A DNA stretch of 6,176 bases from Faecalibacterium sp. CAG:74 (GTDB lineage Bacteria > Bacillota > Clostridia > Christensenellales > Aristaeellaceae). This document shows, one piece after another, positions 1 through 4,586 of the stretch. The DNA lies in contig FR899857.1 in NCBI GenBank assembly GCA_000437595.1, forward strand, positions 14,362-20,537. The letters are read 5' to 3'. Every line of letters begins with the position of its first letter. Positions within the stretch are counted from its first letter, which is position 1. Under the pieces are notes generated by a model. The model was not told the origin of the DNA. It saw nothing but the letters and a program-made list of their open reading frames with translations, and did not search any database. The translations under genes were made by a program, and so were the position numbers.

Positions 1-2664
1 GTTCAGCAGGTCGATGGTCAGGTAATCGCCCACCGCCGTCGTGGTCGCGACAGCGCCGGAAATGCTCTGCGACTTGCGAATGTTGAGCTTCGCCTTCGTG
101 CGGTAGGTGAACCACGCGCGCGGCGTTTCCTCCACCTCGACGATGAAGCTGTCAACGTATGTGTTCGCGCAGTCGCGGTAGGTGAACCATCCCTCATAAT
201 CGCCCTTGATTGCCAGCGCGGTATGGCTGCTGGTCGGCGTCGCGCTCGACGAGCCCCAATTCTGATAGCTCATCGTGTTGTTATTCAGCCACGTCCAGCC
301 ATTGCCTGCGCCATTCGCGTGGCCGCCCGTCCACGCCGTGCCGCCGTATGCGCTCATGATGGTCGAATGCAGCATGGCATCTTCCTGCGCATTGTCAATC
401 ACGACGAGGTGTCCGCCCATAGACGCCGCGTACTGCGCCGCCTGCGCCCACGAGACATTGCCGCGGCAGAACGTGTAGACGCTGGCTCCGCTGCGCACAG
501 AGACGACTTCCTCAATGCTGTCGTCAGCCTGCGTCAGCGGCTCGTTGACATTCGTCACATCAAACCAGCCTACAACGAAATCATCCCCATGCCCGCGCAT
601 GAAGGTGTACTGCTTGCCGTTTTCGGTGATGGTGACGCGTTCGTTCCTGTCCAGCCAGATGATTTCGCCTTGGTCATAGCTGCTGAGTTCGGACAATTCA
701 AACGTGGCAGGATAGCGAATTGACTTTGCCCCCGCTGCATTCGTTACTTCGTAGCGTTCCCAGTCGCCTTCGCGGTCAATGCCGCAGGGAGTAGGCGGGC
801 CCGCAAGCACCTCGATATATCCTTCAATCGTCTTTCCATTCTTTGTATATCGGCAAGGCGCCCAATAGCTGTTAACGCCCGAAGCATCGTAAAACACCAT
901 GTTGGCAACATCTATCTGGAACACGCCGTCGGCACTGGTAAGCTCGTCGATTTTATTCTCATAATACGGCGCAGCATACACGACGATTGCACCATTTTCG
1001 TCAATGATGTAGTCGGAATAGTGGGCAGAGTTTCCGATTTTATCCTGTTTCTGCATGTAGTTGCTGTCGCTCTCAATGCACCAGCCATAGACGTATGTGC
1101 CATCGGACTGCTTGTAGCGCGCAAATGCCCACGTGTCGCCGTATTTCGGCTCACGCATTGTGTGATTGAGGTCAAGTTCAATCGTATCATTCGTTGGAAT
1201 CTTTGTGACAATGTTTGTTTCCGGATAAGAGTTAGCGAAAGCGCGGATGTTCACGCCGTCTTTCCAAACAACCTTATACTTCCACCAGTCGTTTCCGCTC
1301 GGTGCGCGCATCGGGCGAATCGCCGACTGGTCGCTGATGTCGCAGTAGACTACCTCATCATCGTTCACCTGCACCGGCGCATACCAGTACGTCTTGCTGT
1401 TCACGACTGCCTTGGTCACATGCAGCAGGTCAATCTGCAATTCCGTCCCTGCAAAAATCGTTCCATAGAGGTTGTTGCTGCTGTACGTCGGGGTTGTGCG
1501 CAGTTCGATGTTCTTCTGCGTTTCGTAGGGATACCATTCGCGCGCAATAGGCACATTACTATCAACATTGACAGTAAAGCTCGTCTGTACTGCGTCCGCG
1601 CGTGTACGTTTGTCGTCCGCATACGCATACGCCGTGATGGTTGCCGTGCCTTCCCCGACGCTCGTCAGCGTCCCCCTGAAACGATCGACCGTCACCACCT
1701 TGGTGTTGCTGCTCTTCCAGTACAGACATGTATAGCCGGGCGCAATTTGGAAACGAAAGTTGTAATAGCTATAGATACCATCCTGCGGATTCCAGAATGC
1801 ATTGGAAGGCGTGACACTGACTTCCGGTTGGAGCGTATCACCCACGCCGATGGTAATCACGCTATCGTTGAGATACCCAAATTCGTTCGACGAAAGCGAA
1901 ATTCCCGTGACCGCAACCGGATCGCGCATCGTACCAACCTTGCTCCAGTCTGGATGGTAATAGCCAAAAATGGCATTGTAAAATCGTCTATTGTCTGCAG
2001 TCTCCTCCCATTGGGTGCCATAGTATGATGTAAAATCAGTTTTTCGAACACTCTCACTCCAGCTGCCGCTCACAACAGTGGCTCTTTTTTTCTTTGCATC
2101 ATAGTTCGTCACAATGCCCACATGATTACCAATACTTTTAATTTCCTTCGACGTCGAACTATCCCAGTATTGACACCATACTGCAATGTCACCTACTTGC
2201 GGCACATAGCCACCGTTCTTTGCATCGTTATCATACTGCTGCTGGTAATTCGGTAACGAGTTTTTTTTGCCCTTAGGTGGATCATATGTATATTGACTTG
2301 GATTGATAATCGGGTGGAAACGGTCGGCATTCTTCTCACCCGCTTCAGGGCAAAATGTGCCAACGTTAGCCCCATTGGGAATAACGCTCGTTGGAATGTC
2401 ACACCGATTCGCGATGACGGACACAAACACCGCACACCACGGACCAGTGTTGGAGAAAACCGTGTAATTCTTCCCGTAAATCTCCTGTCCAAATGCTAAT
2501 TCATCCTTTTGGAACAGCATCGCCGCCTGTGCGAACTGTTTCCCCTTATCCGTCGCCGCCAGCGCCTTCCCTTCCTCCAGCGGCATCCAGCCAAACATCA
2601 GCGCCGCCGCAATCAGCAGTGCTGACAGGATTCGTTTGCTTCCATTGAGCCAACTCGTTTTCAT
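1..2664 (-). CDS. Secreted CHAP-BIG2-SH3-C-type-lectin protein, 3' end outside window
   Basis: The frame is open from an ATG at 2664 through base 1 (888 residues, no stop). The start is set by GGGAGGAG (2679-2672), 7 bases upstream. Residues 1-36 form a signal peptide: basic start, hydrophobic stretch about 12-28, AxA-type site ending KALA. Residues about 57-236 resemble CHAP/Amidase-type peptidoglycan hydrolases: GPWCAVFV with candidate catalytic Cys77, the following IPTSVIP, VGDIAVW (157-163), and NHVGIV with candidate His181. The third polar residue, usually Asn or Glu-Gly-Asn, falls in VSGSW (198-202) and is not obvious. Residues 249-366 are a BIG2 domain (VTGISLSSN, WKSSNTKVVTVD, GEGTATITAYA) carrying a roughly 20-residue aromatic insertion at 290-312. 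Four SH3-like modules follow (about 384-446, 468-532, 557-620, 645-705), then a C-type-lectin fold (about 728-845) and the start of another SH3 module (857 on). Likely an exported cell-wall hydrolase or adhesin; substrate unknown. The C-terminus and any anchor lie beyond the window. Confidence 0.9.
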   Translation of the reverse strand, partial: MKTSWLNGSKRILSALLIAAALMFGWMPLEEGKALAATDKGKQFAQAAMLFQKDELAFGQEIYGKNYTVFSNTGPWCAVFVSVIANRCDIPTSVIPNGANVGTFCPEAGEKNADRFHPIINPSQYTYDPPKGKKNSLPNYQQQYDNDAKNGGYVPQVGDIAVWCQYWDSSTSKEIKSIGNHVGIVTNYDAKKKRATVVSGSWSESVRKTDFTSYYGTQWEETADNRRFYNAIFGYYHPDWSKVGTMRDPVAVTGISLSSNEFGYLNDSVITIGVGDTLQPEVSVTPSNAFWNPQDGIYSYYNFRFQIAPGYTCLYWKSSNTKVVTVDRFRGTLTSVGEGTATITAYAYADDKRTRADAVQTSFTVNVDSNVPIAREWYPYETQKNIELRTTPTYSSNNLYGTIFAGTELQIDLLHVTKAVVNSKTYWYAPVQVNDDEVVYCDISDQSAIRPMRAPSGNDWWKYKVVWKDGVNIRAFANSYPETNIVTKIPTNDTIELDLNHTMREPKYGDTWAFARYKQSDGTYVYGWCIESDSNYMQKQDKIGNSAHYSDYIIDENGAIVVYAAPYYENKIDELTSADGVFQIDVANMVFYDASGVNSYWAPCRYTKNGKTIEGYIEVLAGPPTPCGIDREGDWERYEVTNAAGAKSIRYPATFELSELSSYDQGEIIWLDRNERVTITENGKQYTFMRGHGDDFVVGWFDVTNVNEPLTQADDSIEEVVSVRSGASVYTFCRGNVSWAQAAQYAASMGGHLVVIDNAQEDAMLHSTIMSAYGGTAWTGGHANGAGNGWTWLNNNTMSYQNWGSSSATPTSSHTALAIKGDYEGWFTYRDCANTYVDSFIVEVEETPRAWFTYRTKAKLNIRKSQSISGAVATTTAVGDYLTIDLLN
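127..501 (-). other. C-type-lectin-fold domain within the secreted protein
   Basis: Residues about 722-846 of the secreted protein match the core layout of the C-type lectin fold. YTFCRGNVSWAQAAQYA is the first helix region and GGHLVVIDNAQED is the GGHLaxIxxxxEn signature. AWTGG, GWTWLNN and MSYQNW form the WIGL and W-W-x-Y-x-NW core, and a final DSFIVEVE strand replaces the usual FICE. The EPN/QPN sugar-specificity triplet is not present at the expected place (SSSATPTSS), and the WND calcium ligands are not clear (WFTYRD). Canonical calcium-dependent mannose or galactose binding is therefore doubtful, and the domain may bind protein or another glycan. Only two Cys (733, 832) are seen, so the eukaryotic disulfide set is absent. 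Confidence 0.75.
1567..1920 (-). other. BIG2 (bacterial Ig-like) domain within the secreted protein
   Basis: Residues 249-366 show the BIG2 pattern. It opens with VAVTGISLSSN, continues through VGDTLQPEVSVTPSNA and WKSSNTKVVTVD, and closes with GTLTSVGEGTATITAYA. BIG2 modules are usually spacers or adhesive units in surface proteins. Between the PSNA strand and the WKSSN strand there is an extra aromatic-rich insert (WNPQDGIYSYYNFRF and neighbours) that typical BIG2 domains of 75-85 residues do not have. Confidence 0.8.
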
Positions 2665-2759
2665 GGTTTCTCTCCTCCCCTATTCGTCCGGCTACACCCA
2701 TTGCTGCGGACAGCATCCACCAGAGGCGCTGCACCGATGCTGTTCATATGTAAATTATA
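2665..2759 (-). promoter_or_regulatory. 5' leader with terminal hairpin and RBS of the secreted-protein gene
   Basis: Taking the start of transcription about 7 bases after the -10 box (A at 2747), the leader is about 83 nt. Near its 5' end is a perfect 8-bp inverted repeat, ACAGCATC / GATGCTGT (2743-2736 and 2717-2710), enclosing an 18-nt loop with a weak inner 3-bp pairing. The leader ends with a strong purine-rich ribosome binding site, GGGGAGGAG, at 2680-2672. Hairpins at the extreme 5' end commonly slow mRNA decay in Firmicutes; that role here is inferred. Confidence 0.6.
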
Positions 2760-2782
2760 CCTGACAAAAATCAACATGTCAA
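2754..2782 (-). promoter_or_regulatory. Perfect consensus SigA promoter for the secreted-protein gene
   Basis: On the minus strand TTGACA (2782-2777) and TATAAT (2759-2754) are separated by exactly 17 bases. Both hexamers match the housekeeping sigma consensus with no mismatch, and the spacing is optimal. It lies 90 bases upstream of the ATG at 2664 and points towards it. Strong constitutive or repressor-controlled expression is expected. Confidence 0.9.
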
Positions 2783-2822
2783 GAGTGACCAGCATAAATA
2801 TGGCAATTTAGCGGATAAAATG

Positions 2823-2883
2823 ACAGGTTTCGTTCGCGCGGCATGCCATTGCGCCATGTAACCTGTTTTTTCTCGCGGTTACA
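2823..2883. repeat. Two overlapping, mutually exclusive inverted repeats
   Basis: Hairpin A pairs ACAGGTT (2823-2829) with AACCTGT (2860-2866). An inner GCGC/GCGC pairing lies between, and on the plus strand a run of six T (2866-2871) follows, giving a terminator-like outline. Hairpin B pairs TGTAACC (2857-2863) with GGTTACA (2877-2883). Both need the AACC at 2860-2863, so only one can form in a given RNA. No gene lies immediately upstream on the plus strand that would need a terminator. Confidence 0.45.
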
Positions 2884-2908
2884 CGGTTTTCTTACACATA
2901 AAATAACG

Positions 2909-2952
2909 CTGTTTTTTTGAACCGCAAGTATATCGTTTTCGGCTAAAAACAG
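2909..2952. repeat. 8-bp inverted repeat
   Basis: CTGTTTTT (2909-2916) is perfectly complementary to AAAAACAG (2945-2952), with a 28-base spacer containing a short inner CCG/CGG pairing. The arms are T/A runs, so this may be chance in AT-rich DNA, or it may be a weak cruciform or regulator site. Confidence 0.35.
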
Positions 2953-2992
2953 ACGCGAATGGACAGGGCCTTTTGTGAAAAGCCGCCGCCAT

Positions 2993-3052
2993 ATTTCCTG
3001 AAATTTCCTGAAAACTTTCGGAATCACGCGGAATATCGAAAGAATTTCGGAA
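2993..3052. repeat. Tandem 10-mer and TTTCGGAA repeats (possible operators)
   Basis: ATTTCCTGAA occurs twice head to tail (2993-3002 and 3003-3012), each containing a TTTC-CT-GAAA half-palindrome. TTTCGGAA occurs at 3016-3023 and 3045-3052, 29 bases apart. CGAAA-GAA-TTTCG (3037-3049) is a 13-base palindrome. The cluster lies about 15-75 bases upstream of the proposed -35 region of the glycosyltransferase promoter, a position suited to activator or repressor binding. No known regulator motif was identified. Confidence 0.4.
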
Positions 3053-3068
3053 AACCGATGTAACTTCG

Positions 3069-3097
3069 TTTCAATTAACCCATGTGTGTGGTATGAT
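3069..3097 (+). promoter_or_regulatory. Extended -10 promoter for the glycosyltransferase gene
   Basis: TATGAT at 3092-3097 is preceded by TG plus one base (3089-3091), forming an extended -10 element. The -35 position at 17-bp spacing, TTTCAA (3069-3074), is a poor match, as is often tolerated with extended -10 promoters. Predicted start of transcription is near 3104, giving a leader of about 104 nt before the ATG at 3208. Confidence 0.6.
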
Positions 3098-3148
3098 TAG
3101 TGCATCAGATGACACCGAAACGTACATCTAAGCGCATCGGGGCTGCTG

Positions 3149-3198
3149 ATGGGGTTCCCCTCCCCCTCATAATGGGAAATTTCAAGCAACAAAGGAGG
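3149..3198 (+). promoter_or_regulatory. Glycosyltransferase leader: RBS and C-rich hairpin
   Basis: The ribosome binding site AAAGGAGG (3191-3198) lies 9 bases before ATG 3208 and decides that start. Upstream, ATGGGG (3149-3154) can pair with CCTCAT (3165-3170, one G-U pair), leaving a pyrimidine-rich loop. The loop exposes CCTCC (3159-3163), which is complementary to GGAGG (3194-3198) of the binding site. A pseudoknot hiding the site is therefore possible on paper; there is no direct evidence that it forms. Confidence 0.4.
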
Positions 3199-3207
3199 CT
3201 GCAAGGG

Positions 3208-4371
3208 ATGGCTCGGAAGTATATGAAAATTGCCATGGTCGGACAGAAGCGCGTACCGTCCCATGATGGCGGCATCGAGGTTGTGGTGGGCGAACTGGCC
3301 AAGCGCATGGTGGCGCAGGGGCATTCCGTGACGTGCTATAACCGAACCGACAAACAGCAGCCGCAGCCCGAAAATTTCAACGGCATCAGCCTGAAGTATG
3401 TACCGACCATCCAGAAGAAGGGGCTGGCGGCGGTTTCCGCAAGTTTCTTCGGCTGCCTTTGCGCGGCGGTTGGCAATTATGACGTGGTGCATGTGCACGC
3501 GGAGGGCCCGGCGCTGTTCTGCTGGCTGCCGAAGCTGATGGGCAAGCGCGTTATCGTAACGGTACACGGGCTGGACTGGACGCGCGCGAAATGGCAAAAC
3601 GGCATTGCGTCCAAGTGCATCAAGCTGGGCGAAAAGATGGCGGTGCGCCACGCGGATGAGCTGATTGTGCTGAGCCACGGCATGAAGCAGTATTTTGCGG
3701 ACACCTATGGGCGCGAGACGCTGCTGATTCCCAACGGCGTGCCGAGCTACCAGCCGTGCGCGCCGGAGCTGATTCGCCAGTACGGGCTGGAAAAGGACAA
3801 CTACATCCTCTATCTGGGGCGCATCGTGCCGGAAAAGGGAGAACACTACCTGATTGAGGCGTACAAGCATCTGCCGACGGACAAGAAGCTGGTCATTGCG
3901 GGCGGCGCGTCCGACTCGCAGGAATATTTCGACGAGCTGCGCGAAATGGCAAAGGACGACGACCGCGTGATGTTCCTCGGCTTTGTGCAGGGGCAGCTGC
4001 TGGCGGAATTGTACAGCAACGCTTACACCTACGTCCTGCCCAGCGACGTCGAGGGGATGCCCCTTTCGCTGATGGAGGCAATGAGCTACGGCTGCTGCGT
4101 GCTGACAAGCGACATCAACGAGTGCGCCTCCGTCGTTCAGGAGCACGGCGTGACCTTCCGCCGCGGCGATATCGACGATTTGCGCGCAAAGCTGGCGGAT
4201 CTGCTGGCGAATCCGGCGAAGGTGGCAAAGTACAAGGCGGAAGCGCCGGATTACATCTGCCATTCGCACAACTGGGACACGGTGACGCAGCGGACGCTGG
4301 CGGTCTATCGCGGGGCTGTACCGCAGGAAGAGCCGCATCGGGGTTTTGTGCCGGCTGCGCTGGGGGGTTGA
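3208..4371 (+). CDS. GT4-type (GT-B fold) glycosyltransferase, 387 aa, C-terminus possibly truncated
   Basis: This protein is predicted to transfer a sugar from a nucleotide-activated donor to an envelope polysaccharide or glycolipid acceptor at the cytoplasmic face; the precise substrates cannot be read from sequence. The N-terminal domain opens with MKIAMVGQKRVPSHDGGIE (residues 6-24, glycine loop at 20-22), resembling the DUF1972/GT4 group. YDVVHVHAEGP (91-101) and VTVHGLDW (117-124) follow. The C-terminal donor domain has YLGRIVPEKG (202-211, with the conserved R and K) and the EX7E motif at Glu282/Glu290 in EGMPLSLME. I chose ATG 3208 because it has an ideal binding site and the conserved fold begins at residue 6. 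An upstream GTG at 3100 is in frame but would lie before the predicted transcript start. The last dozen codons belong to a degenerate duplicated segment with a probable one-base insertion (see the 3' repeat). No signal peptide or membrane span is seen. The gene is probably monocistronic, ended by the terminator at 4463. Confidence 0.9.
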   Translation: MARKYMKIAMVGQKRVPSHDGGIEVVVGELAKRMVAQGHSVTCYNRTDKQQPQPENFNGISLKYVPTIQKKGLAAVSASFFGCLCAAVGNYDVVHVHAEGPALFCWLPKLMGKRVIVTVHGLDWTRAKWQNGIASKCIKLGEKMAVRHADELIVLSHGMKQYFADTYGRETLLIPNGVPSYQPCAPELIRQYGLEKDNYILYLGRIVPEKGEHYLIEAYKHLPTDKKLVIAGGASDSQEYFDELREMAKDDDRVMFLGFVQGQLLAELYSNAYTYVLPSDVEGMPLSLMEAMSYGCCVLTSDINECASVVQEHGVTFRRGDIDDLRAKLADLLANPAKVAKYKAEAPDYICHSHNWDTVTQRTLAVYRGAVPQEEPHRGFVPAALGG

Positions 4372-4408
4372 GCCGCATCGGGATTTGCTGCCGGCAGCGC
4401 TGGCGGCT
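4330..4408 (+). repeat. Degenerate 40/39-bp tandem duplication at the glycosyltransferase 3' end
   Basis: Copy 1 (4330-4369) and copy 2 (4370-4408) both begin GAGCCGCATCGGG and align throughout, with the shared core GCCGGC(T/A)GCGCTGG. Copy 1 encodes EPHRGFVPAALGG before the TGA at 4369-4371. Read in the matching phase, copy 2 encodes EPHRDLLPAALAA and continues ELAKREQLVHGK to a TAA at 4445-4447. Copy 1 is one base longer because of the G6 run at 4362-4367. Removing one G would join the frames and give a 412-residue protein. Confidence 0.8.
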
Positions 4409-4462
4409 GAGCTGGCAAAGCGCGAGCAGCTGGTGCACGGCAAATAAAAAATCAGCATATAT

Positions 4463-4496
4463 AAAGGAAGCGACTGCGACGGGCGCTTCCTTTTTT
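4463..4496 (+). terminator. Intrinsic terminator after the glycosyltransferase
   Basis: GGAAGCG (4466-4472) pairs perfectly with CGCTTCC (4484-4490) around an 11-nt loop. Three A residues before the stem (4463-4465) face the six T residues after it (4491-4496). It lies just after the TAA at 4445-4447 that closes the longer, frame-restored version of the gene, and about 90 bases after the current TGA. This fits the longer version being ancestral. Confidence 0.85.
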
Positions 4497-4518
4497 CGTG
4501 CATCTGCGCCTCCCCGGC

Positions 4519-4547
4519 TTGCTTTTTTGGCGATTGTGCTGTACAAT
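4519..4547 (+). promoter_or_regulatory. Promoter of the DUF2232-rplI operon
   Basis: TTGCTT (4519-4524) and TACAAT (4542-4547) are separated by 17 bases. The -10 matches the consensus at five of six positions and the -35 keeps the TTG. Predicted transcription start is near 4554, giving a leader of about 33 nt. It sits directly downstream of the previous gene's terminator. Confidence 0.7.
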
Positions 4548-4569
4548 AGGAAGATGGATGAGCCTACAC

Positions 4570-4579
4570 AAGGAGGTGA
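4570..4579 (+). promoter_or_regulatory. Near-ideal ribosome binding site of the DUF2232 gene
   Basis: AAGGAGGTGA is an uninterrupted 10-base match to the 16S rRNA 3' end complement, 7 bases before ATG 4587. It selects that start over the in-frame ATG at 4554, which coincides with the predicted transcript start and has no binding site. Confidence 0.85.
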
Positions 4580-4586
4580 GGACAGC

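Larger units (their letters stand above)
2783..3068. other. Gene-free divergent regulatory region with repeats
   Basis: No convincing gene was found between the two divergent promoters. A minus-strand open frame of 82 codons (2779-3027) lacks a ribosome binding site and any recognisable motif. The stretch is visibly more AT-rich than the flanking genes, with several T runs. It contains inverted repeats at 2823-2866, 2857-2883 and 2909-2952, a 10-bp tandem repeat at 2993-3012, and a small palindrome near 3036-3050, described separately. These suggest regulator sites or a structured transcript, but none matches an operator or RNA family I recognise. Confidence 0.6.

Noticed and set aside
127..501. 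Diversity-generating retroelement variable region in the C-type-lectin domain
   Set aside because: C-type-lectin folds are common retroelement targets, but no reverse transcriptase, template repeat or adenine-mutated repeat is visible. The lectin is also followed by another SH3 module rather than ending the protein.
1021..2028. Plus-strand open frame of 335 codons
   Set aside because: It lies entirely opposite the secreted protein, whose frame shows clear CHAP, BIG2 and lectin motifs. The plus-strand product has no family features.
2961..2986. GGCCTTTTGTGAAAAGCC as a terminator
   Set aside because: The stem needs a bulge, is mostly A-T, has no following T run on either strand and is not downstream of a gene.
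2779..3027. Minus-strand 82-codon open frame in the intergenic region
   Set aside because: It has no ribosome binding site or recognisable motif, and it ends inside the -35 region of the strong promoter, so it is likely chance.
3100..3207. N-terminal extension of the glycosyltransferase from GTG 3100 or ATG 3109/3172
   Set aside because: None has a Shine-Dalgarno sequence and GTG 3100 precedes the predicted transcript start. The conserved GT fold starts right after ATG 3208, which has AAAGGAGG at good spacing.
3097..4503. Long minus-strand open frame (468 codons) opposite the glycosyltransferase
   Set aside because: It is the antisense shadow of a well-supported gene. Its translation is low-complexity, rich in His, Arg, Ala and Gln, and it has no recognisable motif.
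4122..4586. Upstream extension of the DUF2232 frame
   Set aside because: It overlaps the glycosyltransferase gene and crosses the terminator and promoter. The ideal binding site at 4570-4579 and ATG 4587 define the real start.
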